From Rhodovulum adriaticum (lineage in GTDB: Bacteria; Pseudomonadota; Alphaproteobacteria; Rhodobacterales; Rhodobacteraceae), in contig NZ_SLXL01000002.1 of NCBI RefSeq assembly GCF_004345735.1, positions 434,001-498,000 of the forward strand: a stretch of DNA of 64,000 bases, written 5' to 3'. Within the stretch, counting starts at the first letter, position 1, and the number at the start of each line of letters is the position of its first letter. The position numbers were made by a program, and so were the translations under genes. The notes beneath the pieces are model-generated. The model was given only the letters and a program-made list of their open reading frames with translations, was not told where the DNA came from and ran no database searches. Positions 1 through 8,548 of this stretch are shown one piece after another.

Positions 1-204
1 GGACAGCAACTCGTCCACCCAGTTGACCGCGCCGATCCACGGCAGGCTCAGCGTGTCGGGCAACATCCAGCCGACCAGGAAAAACACCAGCGCATAAACC
101 ACGGCCAGCAACAGCACGGTCAACCCCAGGCCCAGCAACAGAACCCGGCGAAAGGCCCGGTCGCCGATCTGGCCCAGCGTCTTCAGAAAGGCTGACAGGA
201 TCAT
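1..204 (-). CDS. EI24 domain-containing membrane protein (N-terminal part, runs off window)
   Basis: Only the first 68 codons are in the window; the gene continues past position 1. The visible part starts MILSAFLKTLGQIGDRAFRR and then has a long hydrophobic helix rich in Leu and Val, followed by a short loop (LPDTLSLPWIGAVNWVDELL). This opening is characteristic of Rhodobacteraceae EI24/CysZ-like membrane proteins, a family whose transported substrate is not settled. The ATG overlaps the TGA of the upstream nitroreductase gene in an ATGA junction, so the two are probably co-transcribed and translationally coupled. Assignment rests on the N-terminus only. Confidence 0.6.
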   Translation of the reverse strand, partial: MILSAFLKTLGQIGDRAFRRVLLLGLGLTVLLLAVVYALVFFLVGWMLPDTLSLPWIGAVNWVDELLS

Positions 205-779
205 TCCGCCCTCCACTCGGTGATGGCATCGATGTCGGGGCGCGGGCGTTCGGGCGGGGCGGCGGTGGCGGTGCCGATATGCACGATGCCCGCGACCTGT
301 TCATGCGGGGCCACGCCCAGCCCCTGTTCCACGAAATCCCGATCGTGCGAGGCCCAGCCCGACATCCACGCCGCGCCCCAGCCAGAGGCCAGCACCGCGT
401 TTACCAGCGCCAGGCAGACCGCGCCCGCGGAATAGATCTGCTCGATCTCGGGCACTTTTTCCGACGGTTTGGACGAGGCGATCACCGCCACCGCCAGCGG
501 GCTGCCGAGATAGGCGTTGGCGGCCTTGTCGATGGTGGCGGCATCCTTGCCCAGGGCCGGCCCGCGCAGGCGCACCAGGTCGGCCAGCCGGTCCAGCGCG
601 CCCCGTTCCAGCACGACAAAGCGCCAGGGCTCCAGCTTGCCGTGATCGGGGCTGCGGGCAGCGGCGGTCAGCATCTCGCGCAGCGCCGCGCGATCCGGCG
701 CCGGTGCGGCAAGGGTGCGCAACGGGCAGGACCGGCGGGTGTGCAGGAATTCCAGAACGGCGGGGCGATGTATGGGCAT
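201..779 (-). CDS. Nitroreductase family protein (YdjA-like, FMN-dependent)
   Basis: The 192-residue product begins MPIHRPAVLEFLHTRRS and contains the RRS...PAP opening and the RSPDHGKLEPWRFVVLE segment typical of YdjA-type NAD(P)H nitroreductases. These are small homodimeric flavoproteins that reduce nitro or quinone-like compounds; the natural substrate here is unknown. I chose the start at 779 because a strong Shine-Dalgarno (AAGGAGGTG) lies about ten bases upstream. A longer reading starting at 818 would place that ribosome site inside the gene. The stop overlaps the start of the downstream EI24 gene. Confidence 0.8.
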   Translation of the reverse strand: MPIHRPAVLEFLHTRRSCPLRTLAAPAPDRAALREMLTAAARSPDHGKLEPWRFVVLERGALDRLADLVRLRGPALGKDAATIDKAANAYLGSPLAVAVIASSKPSEKVPEIEQIYSAGAVCLALVNAVLASGWGAAWMSGWASHDRDFVEQGLGVAPHEQVAGIVHIGTATAAPPERPRPDIDAITEWRAE

Positions 780-873
780 GGGCAAGGGGCACCTCCTTTG
801 GGTTCGATCTTGGGCCATGGGTCGCGGGGTTCAACCCTTGACCCGCTGCCACGGATCGCACAGCACCTGTGCC

Positions 874-1125
874 ATGACCGATCTTTCGCACCTGTCCGCG
901 CCCGGCACCGAAATCGCGGTGCGCGTCACGCCCAAGGCCTCGCGCAACCGCGTGACGTTCGAGGATGGCCAGATCCGCGTTTACGTCACCACCGTCCCCG
1001 AGGGCGGCAAGGCCACGGCGGCGGTGGTCAAGCTGCTGGCCAAGGCCGTGGGCGTGCCGAAATCACGGCTGGATCTGGTCCGCGGGCAGACGGCACGGGA
1101 CAAGGTCTTTCGCGTCAGCGGGTAG
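874..1125 (+). CDS. DUF167 (YggU-like) family protein
   Basis: This 83-residue protein has the compact alpha/beta core of the DUF167/YggU family: IAVRVTPKASRN near residue 14, then a VTTVPEGGKATAAVVKLLAKAVGVPKS block and a C-terminal VRGQTARDKVFRV. Members are conserved in bacteria and archaea but have no established biochemical function. The length is close to the family norm of about 80 to 100 residues. It is divergent from the nitroreductase gene. The ATG at 874 starts just before the conserved domain; an in-frame reading from 715 would add residues that do not resemble the family. Confidence 0.8.
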   Translation: MTDLSHLSAPGTEIAVRVTPKASRNRVTFEDGQIRVYVTTVPEGGKATAAVVKLLAKAVGVPKSRLDLVRGQTARDKVFRVSG

Positions 1126-1605
1126 GCCACCCGTTACCACAGGCCGCAGCGTGGCAAACCGCCCCACAGTTGCGCCCCGTTCGCACGATCATCCGAATTG
1201 TGGCACCGTTGGGCGAAACGGATTGTTCATGTTCGCTGGACAGAACCGCAACACCCCCACCCGAAACCTGCCCCAATGGACAGGTCGAATCGCCTGCCCC
1301 ATGGACAATCCCCGCCATATCCCCCGCAGCCGCGGCCCGGCCAAGGGGCGCCCTTTCACTCAAAGACCATAATTTTCCCATTCTTCCCACAAACTCGGGA
1401 CATGGTTCCGCCCCTAGTATGGAAAATGATCGGAAGGTTTTTCACCGATCACGCGTGAGGGGCCAGTCCCGCCCCATGTCGGTAACCAGTACGCTCGGGG
1501 TGCATCCGTTCCTGGCATGGCCGGGGTGCGGATGCGCTTCGGCGTGGGGGCTATCCACCACACAGCGTTGCGCCGATTGCGTGCGGGTATCTGCGGCCCC
1601 ATCGC
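1126..1605. other. 480-base gap with no convincing gene
   Basis: I see no reading frame with family-like content here on either strand, and no tRNA-like fold. It holds one modest hairpin: TGATCGG at 1427-1433 pairs with CCGATCA at 1445-1451 around an 11-base loop containing a run of five T. The 12-mer GGAAAATGATCG at 1421-1432 recurs in the other large gap of this window at about 22020. The stretch 1370-1430 is noticeably more AT-rich than its surroundings, which would fit a promoter or small RNA, but no clear -35/-10 pair stands out. Confidence 0.4.
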
Positions 1606-1845
1606 TCAGTCGATGGGGGGGCGGATTCGGTAGACGCCTTCGGGCAGGTCCAGCGCCGCGGCCAGTTCGTGCAATTGCGCCAGCGACAGGGTCACCTTCT
1701 GCACCCGGTCGGTCCGTGGGTCCAGTTGCTCGACCGTCACGCAATCCTCAAAGGCCGTGACGGTCACGTCCTCCTGCAAATGGGTCGGCCCCTCATCCAC
1801 AAGGGTGATGATCGTGGCGTCGAATTCGTGCTCGATCGTGAACAT
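1606..1845 (-). CDS. Conserved hypothetical protein (79 aa)
   Basis: The product MFTIEHEFDATIITLVDEG... is small and acidic with a predicted beta-rich N-terminal half and a helical C-terminal part (VTLSLAQLHELAAALDLPEGVY). It looks like a protein repeatedly found in Rhodobacteraceae with no assigned function; I recognise no catalytic or metal-binding motif. It lies 9 bases downstream of the DCC-family gene on the same strand, so the two probably form an operon. Codon use matches the neighbourhood, which supports a real gene. Confidence 0.65.
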   Translation of the reverse strand: MFTIEHEFDATIITLVDEGPTHLQEDVTVTAFEDCVTVEQLDPRTDRVQKVTLSLAQLHELAAALDLPEGVYRIRPPID

Positions 1846-1854
1846 GGGAACAGG

Positions 1855-2244
1855 CTAGCCGCCCGCGGCCCGCTTGTGAAGCGCGCGCGCCTGCCGGCGG
1901 CGATGCATCGCGTAAAGCAGCGGCGCGGCCAGACGGTCATAGCCCCACCCCGCCACGCCGCGCAGGCCGGGACGCGTCACCAGCCAGGCCAGCCAGCGAT
2001 AGCGCGGCATCGCGGACCACAGCGCGGCAAAGGCCGGCACGCCCGAAATCAGCCGCCCGTCCTGCACGACATGAAACCGGCGCGCGGCGTCCTCGGCGCT
2101 CAGACCCCAGCGGGCCAGATTCGCCCCGTCCAGCGGCGAAAACCGGATCGGCAGCCCCCGCGCCTGCGCATGGCGGCGGTAGGCGCCAACCTCGCGCGAA
2201 CAGATGGGGCACTCTGCGTTATAGATCACTTCGGTCTGGTTCAT
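1855..2244 (-). CDS. DCC family (DUF393) thiol-disulfide oxidoreductase-like protein
   Basis: The 129-residue product begins MNQTEVIYNAECPICSREV, placing a CPIC redox-type motif at residues 12-15 directly after the first strand, as in the DCC/DUF393 family. The family is thioredoxin-related and its members are presumed thiol-disulfide oxidoreductases, though few have been assayed. The rest (FSPLDGANLARWGLSAEDAARRFHVVQDGRLISGVPAFAALW) follows the family pattern. I start at 2244 because AGGAG precedes it, although the spacing is very short. A start at 2304 would run through the FnrL-like box. The gene is divergent from the DUF6455 pair. Confidence 0.8.
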   Translation of the reverse strand: MNQTEVIYNAECPICSREVGAYRRHAQARGLPIRFSPLDGANLARWGLSAEDAARRFHVVQDGRLISGVPAFAALWSAMPRYRWLAWLVTRPGLRGVAGWGYDRLAAPLLYAMHRRRQARALHKRAAGG

Positions 2245-2293
2245 ACTCCTTGAAATAGTGCCCGGGGCGCGTTCGGACAGGGATCGCCCCGAT

Positions 2294-2307
2294 TTGACAC
2301 GCATCAA
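2294..2307. promoter_or_regulatory. FnrL-like (FNR/CRP family) binding site
   Basis: TTGAC-ACGC-ATCAA matches the FNR dyad TTGAT-N4-ATCAA at 9 of 10 positions. It lies between two divergent genes, with its centre 66 bases before the DUF6455 start at 2367 and about 56 bases before the DCC start at 2244. A nearly identical 21-base context (GATTTGACnCGnATCAAGG) occurs at 54812-54832, with the same 60-base spacing from box end to start codon. An oxygen-responsive FnrL role is inferred from the motif. Confidence 0.6.
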
Positions 2308-2366
2308 GGCACCCGCCTGCCTTTCGGGGCACCTTAGCCCCGACCACAACCAACGGGAGACCGCCG

Positions 2367-2636
2367 ATGTCCGGTGCGAAACGCTATGACGAGCATACCC
2401 GCCTGGTCGAGGCGATGGCCGAAACCCTGGGGGTTGATCTGGCCGAGGAAACGATGGCCGGCCGCTGGACCCCCGAGGACATGTCGGCCACGGTCAACCG
2501 CTGCATGGGCTGCACCGATCCCGCCCAGTGCAAGGGCTGGCTGACCGACAACCGCGACGGGGCCAAGGAAACCCCCGGCTATTGCCGCAACAAGGACCTG
2601 CTGGAGGCGATGCGTACCCGGCTGGTTTCTGCCTGA
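2367..2636 (+). CDS. DUF6455 family protein, copy 1
   Basis: This 89-residue protein carries a central cysteine set, RCMGCTDPAQCKGWL (C-x2-C-x5-C) and a fourth cysteine in PGYCRN, which is the signature of DUF6455, a small family common in Rhodobacteraceae. The function is unknown; four conserved cysteines suggest metal or Fe-S binding, which is inference. The gene is well expressed by appearance (CAACGGGAGACCGCCG precedes the ATG) and sits 60 bases downstream of an FnrL-like box. A second DUF6455 gene follows 5 bases after the stop, so the two form a paralogous operon. Confidence 0.75.
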   Translation: MSGAKRYDEHTRLVEAMAETLGVDLAEETMAGRWTPEDMSATVNRCMGCTDPAQCKGWLTDNRDGAKETPGYCRNKDLLEAMRTRLVSA

Positions 2637-2641
2637 GTGTC

Positions 2642-2902
2642 ATGGAAGATCACGGCAAACTTTCCAAGCATTTCTGGCTGACGCAGGGCATGGCGCGCAC
2701 CCTTGGCGTGAACGTCAACGACGCGCTGAAGGACGGCCGCATGGCACGGGGCGCGTATGCCGAACTGGTCGCCGCCTGTTGCCATTGCGACCGCGCCGAA
2801 AGCTGCATGGCCTGGATGGGCCAGCAGACCGCCCAGGCCGACACATTACCGGATTGGTGCGCCATCAAACCCACGCTGGAGGCGCTGCGGGAACCGGCCT
2901 GA
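2642..2902 (+). CDS. DUF6455 family protein, copy 2
   Basis: The 86-residue product keeps the layout of its upstream neighbour: an N-terminal helix (FWLTQGMARTLGVNVNDAL), a cysteine group (ACCHCDRAESCMAWM) and a final cysteine in PDWCAIKPTLEAL. The two copies align over their whole length but are clearly diverged, so the duplication is old. The first cysteine pattern is CCxC rather than C-x2-C. Function is unknown. It follows copy 1 by 5 bases and converges on the RND permease gene. I start at the ATG at 2642, at the family's usual N-terminus. Confidence 0.7.
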   Translation: MEDHGKLSKHFWLTQGMARTLGVNVNDALKDGRMARGAYAELVAACCHCDRAESCMAWMGQQTAQADTLPDWCAIKPTLEALREPA

Positions 2903-2927
2903 ACCGACCGGTCCCGCACGCCACGGG

Positions 2928-5900
2928 TTACGCCCCGGACTTGCCGCCCGCCAGCCGCCGGATCGCAACATAGAACAGCGGCACGAACAACACCCCCAGG
3001 ATCGTCGCCGTCAGGGTGCCGCCCAGCACGCCCGAGCCGATAGCCGTGCGCCCGCCCGCACCCGCGCCGGAACTCAGCACCAGCGGCAGCACGCCCAGCG
3101 AAAACGCCATCGACGTCATGATGATCGGGCGGAAGCGCTGCTGCGCGGCGGTGCGGATCGCCTGATACAGGCTGTCCCCCGCCTCTTGCCGGTCACGGGC
3201 GAATTCCACGATCAGGATCGCGTTCTTGCCGGTCAGGCCGATCACCGTCAGGATCGCCACCTGGAAGAACACGCCGTTCTCGAACTGCCCCAGCCAGGCG
3301 CCGATCAGGGCGCCCAACACGCCGATCGGCATAGCCAGCATCACCGCAAACGGAATGGCCCAGCTTTCATAAAGCGCCGCCAGACACAGGAACACCGCAG
3401 CCAGCGACAGCGCGTAAAGCAGCGGCGCCTGGTTGCCCGATTCCCGTTCCTCCAGCGACAGGCCGGTCCAACTGACATCGAAGCCCGGCGGCAACTGCGC
3501 GGCCAGCCGCTCGATCTCGGCCATCGCCTCGCCGGTGGACACGCCCGGTGCGGGGCTGCCCTGCAACTGCATCGCGGGCACGCCATTATAGCGGTTCAGA
3601 CCCTGGGGCCCGAATTCCCAGCTGGCGGTGGTAAAGTTGGAAAACGGCACCAGCCCCCCCGACGTGTTCCGCACGCGCCACAGTTCGATATCCTCGGGCG
3701 TGGCGCGGGCCTCGGGCTCGCCCTGGACATAGACGCGCTTGATCCGGCCGCGATCCACGAAATCGTTCACATAGCGGCCCGCCCAGGCGATGGACAAAAG
3801 CTGCCCGATATCCGTGGCCGACAGCCCCATCGCGCCCGCCGCGCGCCAGTCGATATCCAGGTTGAACTGCGCGGCATCCTGCAACCCGTTGGGCCGGATA
3901 GAGGCGATCATCGGGCTTTGCCCCGCCATACCCAGCAACTGGTTGCGCGCGGCCAGCAATTCCTCGTGGCTCTGACCGGCGCGGGCCTGCAGGTAAAAGT
4001 CAAAGCCCGACACGTTGCCCAGTTCGATCACCGAGGGCGGCACGATGGGAAACACCATCGCGTCCTTGATCTGGCTGAACGCGCCAAAGGCCCGGCCAGC
4101 CACCGCCTGCACGCTTTGCTCCGGTTCCTTGCGCTCGTCCCAATCCTTCAACTGAACGAAAGCGATACCCATGTTCTGGCCGCGCCCGGCAAAGCTGAAA
4201 CCGACAACCCCGAACATCGAGTTCACGTTGGGCTCGTTTTCCAGGAAATGGTTTTCGACCTGCTGCACCACATCCAGCGTGCGTTCGGCGGTGGCCCCGG
4301 TGGGCGCCTGGATCAGGGTGAACAGGATGCCCTGATCCTCGTCCGGCAAGAACCCGGTGGGCGTCTTGACGAACAGCCAGCCCATCGCCACCGCCAGCAT
4401 CACGTAGATCAGCCCGACGCGCAGCGGCCGTTTCACGATCCACCCGACCGAGGCGCCATAGCCCCCGGTGATCTTGTCAAAGACGATGTTGAACCAGCCG
4501 AACGGCCCCTTGCGCACATGCACCGCATCGCGCGAGCGCAGGATCGTGGCACACAGCGCCGGTGTCAGCGTCAGCGCCACCAGCACCGACAGCGCCATGG
4601 CGGACACGATGGTCACGGAAAACTGCTGGTAGATCACGCCCGTAGAGCCGGGGAAAAACGCCATCGGCACGAACACCGCCGACAGCACCAGCGCGATACC
4701 GACCAGCGCGCCGGTGATCTGGCCCATGGATTTGCGCGTGGCCTCGCGCGGGGACAGGCCCTCTTCCTCCATGATGCGTTCGACGTTTTCGACCACGACG
4801 ATGGCATCGTCCACCAGCAGGCCGATAGCCAGCACCATGGCCAGCATGGTCAGCGTGTTGATGGAAAAGCCAAGCGCCGCCATCACCCCAAACGTTCCCA
4901 GCAACACGATCGGCACGGCCAGCGTCGGGATCAGCGTGGCCCGCAGGTTTTGCAGGAACAGCAGCATCACCAGGAACACCAGCAGGATCGCCTCGAACAG
5001 GGTCTTGACCACCTCCTTGATCGAAATCTCGACGAAAGGCGTGGTGTCGTAGGGGATCACGTAATCCACGTTTTCGGGGAAGAAGGCCGACACCTCCTCC
5101 AGCCGTTCCTTGACCAGCGTCGCGGTGTCCAGCGCGTTGGCACCCGGCGCCAGCCGGATCGCCATACCCGCGGCGGGCTGGCGGTTGAAACGGGCGATGG
5201 TGGCGTAGTTTTCTGCCCCGATTTCCACCCGCGCCACATCCTTCAGCAGGACCAGCCCGCCATCGGTTTCGGCGCGCAGCACGATCTGTTCGAAATCCTC
5301 GGGCGTGGACAGCAGCGATTGCGCGGTGATCGTGGCATTCAGCATCTGCCCTTCGGGCGCGGGCAGTGCGCCAAAGGAACCGGCCGAAATCTGTGCATTC
5401 TCGGCGGACACGGCCGACACCACGTCCGAGGGCGTCAACTCGAACGCCGCCAGTTTCGAGGGATCCAGCCAGATGCGCATGGCGTATTGCGCGCCGAACA
5501 CCTGCACCTCGCCCACGCCCTCGATCCGGCTGAATTCGTCCACCAGGTTCGAGACCATGTAATCGGACAAATCCACCTGCTCCAGCGCGCCATCGGTGGA
5601 GATCAGGCCGATCACCATCAGGAACCCGGCAGAGGATTTGCGCACGCTGACCCCCTGCCGCTGCACCGTTTCGGGTAGCAGCGGCGTGGCCTGCGCCAGC
5701 TTGTTCTGAACCTGCACCTGCGCGATGTCCGGGTCGGTCCCGGTCTCGAACGTCAGCGTGATCTGTGATTGCCCCGACGACGTGGAGGAGGACGAGATAT
5801 AGCGCATCCCGTCTAGGCCGGTCATCTGTTGCTCGATCACCTGGGTCACCGTGTTGGCGACCGTCTGGGCCGAGGCGCCCGGATAGCTGGCCGAAACGCT

Positions 5901-6029
5901 GACCGAGGGCGGCGCGATCTGCGGATATTGCGCGACCGGCAGGCTGAAGATCGACAGCAGCCCCACCCCCATGATGAGGATCGAGATCACCCAGGCAAAA
6001 ACCGGACGGTCGATGAAGAAGCGGGCCAT
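2928..6029 (-). CDS. RND multidrug efflux permease (HAE1/AcrB type)
   Basis: At 1,033 residues this is a full-length inner-membrane RND pump. It begins [20 protein letters not shown], the classic first helix of the HAE1 group, and has the motif SGGQ-like entry ([17 protein letters not shown] near residue 85). The proton-relay pair Asp407-Asp408 ([16 protein letters not shown]) is intact and numbered exactly as in AcrB. It expels drugs or other amphiphiles using proton motive force, in a tripartite complex with the adaptor encoded 18 bases upstream. No TolC-like outer-membrane gene is present here, so the channel must come from elsewhere. Control by the divergent TetR gene is likely. Confidence 0.93.
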   Translation of the reverse strand: MARFFIDRPVFAWVISILIMGVGLLSIFSLPVAQYPQIAPPSVSVSASYPGASAQTVANTVTQVIEQQMTGLDGMRYISSSSTSSGQSQITLTFETGTDPDIAQVQVQNKLAQATPLLPETVQRQGVSVRKSSAGFLMVIGLISTDGALEQVDLSDYMVSNLVDEFSRIEGVGEVQVFGAQYAMRIWLDPSKLAAFELTPSDVVSAVSAENAQISAGSFGALPAPEGQMLNATITAQSLLSTPEDFEQIVLRAETDGGLVLLKDVARVEIGAENYATIARFNRQPAAGMAIRLAPGANALDTATLVKERLEEVSAFFPENVDYVIPYDTTPFVEISIKEVVKTLFEAILLVFLVMLLFLQNLRATLIPTLAVPIVLLGTFGVMAALGFSINTLTMLAMVLAIGLLVDDAIVVVENVERIMEEEGLSPREATRKSMGQITGALVGIALVLSAVFVPMAFFPGSTGVIYQQFSVTIVSAMALSVLVALTLTPALCATILRSRDAVHVRKGPFGWFNIVFDKITGGYGASVGWIVKRPLRVGLIYVMLAVAMGWLFVKTPTGFLPDEDQGILFTLIQAPTGATAERTLDVVQQVENHFLENEPNVNSMFGVVGFSFAGRGQNMGIAFVQLKDWDERKEPEQSVQAVAGRAFGAFSQIKDAMVFPIVPPSVIELGNVSGFDFYLQARAGQSHEELLAARNQLLGMAGQSPMIASIRPNGLQDAAQFNLDIDWRAAGAMGLSATDIGQLLSIAWAGRYVNDFVDRGRIKRVYVQGEPEARATPEDIELWRVRNTSGGLVPFSNFTTASWEFGPQGLNRYNGVPAMQLQGSPAPGVSTGEAMAEIERLAAQLPPGFDVSWTGLSLEERESGNQAPLLYALSLAAVFLCLAALYESWAIPFAVMLAMPIGVLGALIGAWLGQFENGVFFQVAILTVIGLTGKNAILIVEFARDRQEAGDSLYQAIRTAAQQRFRPIIMTSMAFSLGVLPLVLSSGAGAGGRTAIGSGVLGGTLTATILGVLFVPLFYVAIRRLAGGKSGA

Positions 6030-6047
6030 GTGGGCGGTTCCTGCTGT

Positions 6048-7187
6048 TTAGTTCTGCGGCTGCGCGCCGCGTTCCTGCGGGGTGACGGGGGCGCCGGCGG
6101 CAATCTTTTGCAGGCCCTCGACGATCAGGCGGTCGCCGTCGGCCAACCCGCCGCGCACGATCCAGTCGCTGCCACGGTCGCGCAGCACGTCCAGCACGCG
6201 GGCCTCGACGGTGTTTTCGGCGGTGACAACCATTGCGGTGGGCCGCCCGCGCCGGTCACGGCTGATCGCGGCCTGTGGGGCCAGGATCACGTCCTCGGCC
6301 ACGCCCTGGGGCAGTTCCACCTGCACGTACATCCCCGGCAGCAGCAGCTGATCGGGGTTTGGAAAGGTCATGCGCAGCACGACCACGCCGGTCAGGGGAT
6401 CGACCTGCGGTTCGGCGGCGGTCAACTGGCCGGTTTCCTCATACGCGCCGCCATCGGGCAGGCGCAGGGTCACGGTGCGGTCGGCCTCGCCCAGTTCGGC
6501 ATCCATGTGGCCGCGCCGCCAACGGATCAGTTCCGCAGCCGACATGGTCACATCCACATAGACCGGGTCCAGATTGCGGATCACCGCCAGGGGATCGGCC
6601 TGCCCCGCCGTGACCAGCGCCCCGCGCGTGGTCAGCGACCGACCCACCCGGCCCGACAGGGGCGCGGTGATAACGGTGCGATCCAGATCGATCTGGGCGG
6701 CCAGCAACTCGGCCTCGGCCACCTGCAACCCGGCGGCGGCGGCATCGCGGGCGGCGACGGCATCGTCCAGGTTCTGCTGGCTGGTCACGTTGCGTTCCAG
6801 CAGGGTTTGCAGGCGGTCGGCCTCCTTGCGGGCGGCATTCAGGGTGGCCTGGGCCTGCGCCACGGCGGCGCGGGCGGCGGCGACGCGGGCCTCGTAGACC
6901 ACCGGGTCGATCTGGTACAGCGCGTCCCCCACGTCAACCTCTGCCCCTTCTTCGAACAGCCGCTCGGTGATGATGCCGGCCACCTGCGGGCGCACCTCTG
7001 CCACGCCCGAGGCCACGACCCGCCCCGGCAGCGTGGTGGTCAGCGTGACATCCTGCGCGCTCAGCGTCACGACGGTAACGGCCGGCGGCGGACGGTCCTG
7101 CCCGCCGCCCTGTTGGGCCAGCGCGGGCGGCGCAAGAAACACGGACAAAAGCGCAAGGGCGGCAGCCACCCTGAACGGACGGGGCAT
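6048..7187 (-). CDS. RND efflux periplasmic adaptor subunit (membrane fusion protein)
   Basis: The 379-residue protein has a signal peptide (MPRPFRVAAALALLSVFLAPPALAQ), a barrel-sandwich/lipoyl half-motif (VRPQVAGIITERLFEEGAEVDVGDALYQIDP), a long coiled-coil hairpin of about 60 residues on each side of ERNVTSQQNLDDA, and the second lipoyl half (RTVITAPLSGRVGRS). This is the AcrA/MexA order. It links the RND permease to an outer-membrane channel in the periplasm. The start at 7185-7187 is set by the signal peptide and an upstream AGGAG; the longer frame to 7499 would overlap the regulator. No lipobox cysteine is visible, so it is probably not a lipoprotein. Confidence 0.92.
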   Translation of the reverse strand: MPRPFRVAAALALLSVFLAPPALAQQGGGQDRPPPAVTVVTLSAQDVTLTTTLPGRVVASGVAEVRPQVAGIITERLFEEGAEVDVGDALYQIDPVVYEARVAAARAAVAQAQATLNAARKEADRLQTLLERNVTSQQNLDDAVAARDAAAAGLQVAEAELLAAQIDLDRTVITAPLSGRVGRSLTTRGALVTAGQADPLAVIRNLDPVYVDVTMSAAELIRWRRGHMDAELGEADRTVTLRLPDGGAYEETGQLTAAEPQVDPLTGVVVLRMTFPNPDQLLLPGMYVQVELPQGVAEDVILAPQAAISRDRRGRPTAMVVTAENTVEARVLDVLRDRGSDWIVRGGLADGDRLIVEGLQKIAAGAPVTPQERGAQPQN

Positions 7188-7243
7188 GGCGAAGCTCCTG
7201 ATCGGCGCGAATGGGGCTGGAAATGCGCCGGAGTTGGATTTAA

Positions 7244-7259
7244 GAAACGTCAGCGTTTC
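7244..7259. promoter_or_regulatory. Candidate TetR operator between regulator and efflux genes
   Basis: GAAACG-TCAG-CGTTTC is a perfect 6-bp inverted repeat in the 151-base divergent gap. It lies in the most AT-rich part of the gap, 56 bases from the adaptor start and 80 from the regulator start. This fits a TetR-family operator that could block both promoters, but no binding evidence exists in the sequence itself. Confidence 0.5.
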
Positions 7260-7338
7260 GTTATTCTCTCCCGCCACGCCACGCAAGCAAAAAGGCACCC
7301 GCGACGTGCCGGCACAGCAAAAGAGGTAGCTCCGCCCC

Positions 7339-7974
7339 ATGGGCCGTCCACCGTCCCGCCGCGGCCGCCCGCCGCAGATGAGCCCCGCCGAACGCGGGGC
7401 GCTGATCCTGGACGCCGCCGAACAGGTGCTGCTGGACGGGGGCCTGCACGCCCTGACGATGGAGGGCGTGGCCCAAGCCGCCGGGATGTCGAAGCGCACG
7501 CTCTACTGCCATTTCTCGGGGCGCGATGCGCTGATGTCGGCCCTGGTCACCCGCCTGCGCGAGGCGGTCATAAAACCCCTGAACGCCGAGCAGATCGCGC
7601 TGCCCCTTGAACGGCGCCTGCACCTGTTGCTGGATCCGCAGGCCGAAAATCAGGCGCGCGCCACCGCACTGGAAATCCTGCGCGCCGTGGTGGCAGAGGC
7701 CCCGCAACACCCCGATCTGGCCCGGCGTTTTCTACAGGACGGTCCGCGCGCCGTGCGCGGGCTGATCCATCAGGAACTGGATCGCGGCGTCGCGCGGGGC
7801 GAAATCGCGCTGCGCGATACCGGGACCGCCGCGGATCTGTTGCACGCGATGGCCTTGCCCTGCCCGTTGGAGGCCTTCCTGAACCCCGGCGAGGGACAGT
7901 CGGATGCCGCCACGCGCAGCGCCCATGTCAACCGCGCCATCGCCGTCTTCCTGCACGGCGCCCGCTTGTTGTGA
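7339..7974 (+). CDS. TetR/AcrR family transcriptional regulator of the efflux pump
   Basis: The 211-residue protein has a basic N-terminus (GRPPSRRGRPPQMS) followed by a TetR helix-turn-helix: ILDAAEQVLLDGGLHALTMEGVAQAAGMSKRTLYCHFSGRDAL at about residues 23-65, which is the canonical fold including the TLYxHF recognition segment. The C-terminal two thirds form a variable ligand-binding helical domain with no family-specific motif that I recognise. Being divergent from the RND operon, it most likely represses it and responds to pump substrates. The ATG at 7339 is preceded by GAGGTAG. Confidence 0.9.
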   Translation: MGRPPSRRGRPPQMSPAERGALILDAAEQVLLDGGLHALTMEGVAQAAGMSKRTLYCHFSGRDALMSALVTRLREAVIKPLNAEQIALPLERRLHLLLDPQAENQARATALEILRAVVAEAPQHPDLARRFLQDGPRAVRGLIHQELDRGVARGEIALRDTGTAADLLHAMALPCPLEAFLNPGEGQSDAATRSAHVNRAIAVFLHGARLL

Positions 7975-8011
7975 CGCGCCCACCGGCCCCGGCGCACGCC
8001 GGGTCAGCGGC

Positions 8012-8383
8012 TCAGGACTCGGGGCAACGTTGGCGGCGCGACGCGAACCCCCGCGAATAGATCAGCAGGCCGGCCTCTCCGTCGCGGGCCAGCAGGATAC
8101 GCTCCGACCATGTCATGCCCTCGCCCGAACATTCCATCATGCCCTCGCCCGAACATTCCATGTCGTACAGAACGGCACTGTCCATTCCGCGAATTGCGGT
8201 CGGGTTGGTCAGACGGCATGCGGATTCCACGAAGCCGATCCGATCGTCGGCGATGGCAACCCGCGCTTCGGAATAGACCGCCCCGCACGACGCTGGATCA
8301 AGCTCCCATCGGCCATCAAACGGCCCGGCAAAGGCCGGGCTGGCCAGCAGGCACATCAACAGACAGGACATCGTTCGCCGCAT
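8012..8383 (-). CDS. Hypothetical exported protein with an internal 8-residue duplication
   Basis: The 123-residue product starts MRRTMSCLLMCLLASPAFAGPFDGRWELDPASC, a clear Sec signal peptide followed by a DGRWELD segment reminiscent of lipocalin-like periplasmic proteins. Cysteines at DPASC, ESAC, MEC and RRQRC could form disulfides. The sequence MECSGEGM is present twice in tandem, from a perfect 24-bp duplication that keeps the frame. I recognise no function. The start at 8383 is set by the signal peptide; the longer frame from 8461 has no secretion signal at its start. The gene converges on the tetR gene. Confidence 0.6.
   Translation of the reverse strand: MRRTMSCLLMCLLASPAFAGPFDGRWELDPASCGAVYSEARVAIADDRIGFVESACRLTNPTAIRGMDSAVLYDMECSGEGMMECSGEGMTWSERILLARDGEAGLLIYSRGFASRRQRCPES
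8115..8162. repeat. Perfect 24-bp tandem duplication inside a coding region
   Basis: The 24 bases at 8115-8138 are repeated exactly at 8139-8162. Because 24 is a multiple of three, the reading frame of the exported protein is preserved and eight residues (MECSGEGM) are doubled. Perfect identity suggests a recent slippage event or an assembly artefact. Confidence 0.9.
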
Positions 8384-8548
8384 TCGATCGACCCTTGGCT
8401 GAACACCGCGACCCAAAGCGCCGCCATGGTTGAAAATACCCTGCGCCACGCCCCCTAGCATAGGCGCGAATTGCCTCAGCGGCGCAGGTTTCCCCTACGG
8501 AATGTCGAATGTCTGCTACGATGCGCCGAGGAAAAAGGGAGGTTTGTC

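Noticed and set aside
1380-1410. Repeated TGGGA on the minus strand as possible MraZ boxes
   Set aside because: Only two copies, with 9-base rather than 10-base spacing, and no mraZ or division gene follows.
2757-5678. 973-codon open frame on the plus strand opposite the RND permease
   Set aside because: It is antisense to a fully conserved 1,033-residue pump. Its predicted protein is low-complexity (Arg, Gln, His, Gly rich), the usual mirror of a GC-rich gene.
8115-8162. Possible CRISPR repeat
   Set aside because: Only two adjacent 24-bp copies without spacers, inside a coding frame.
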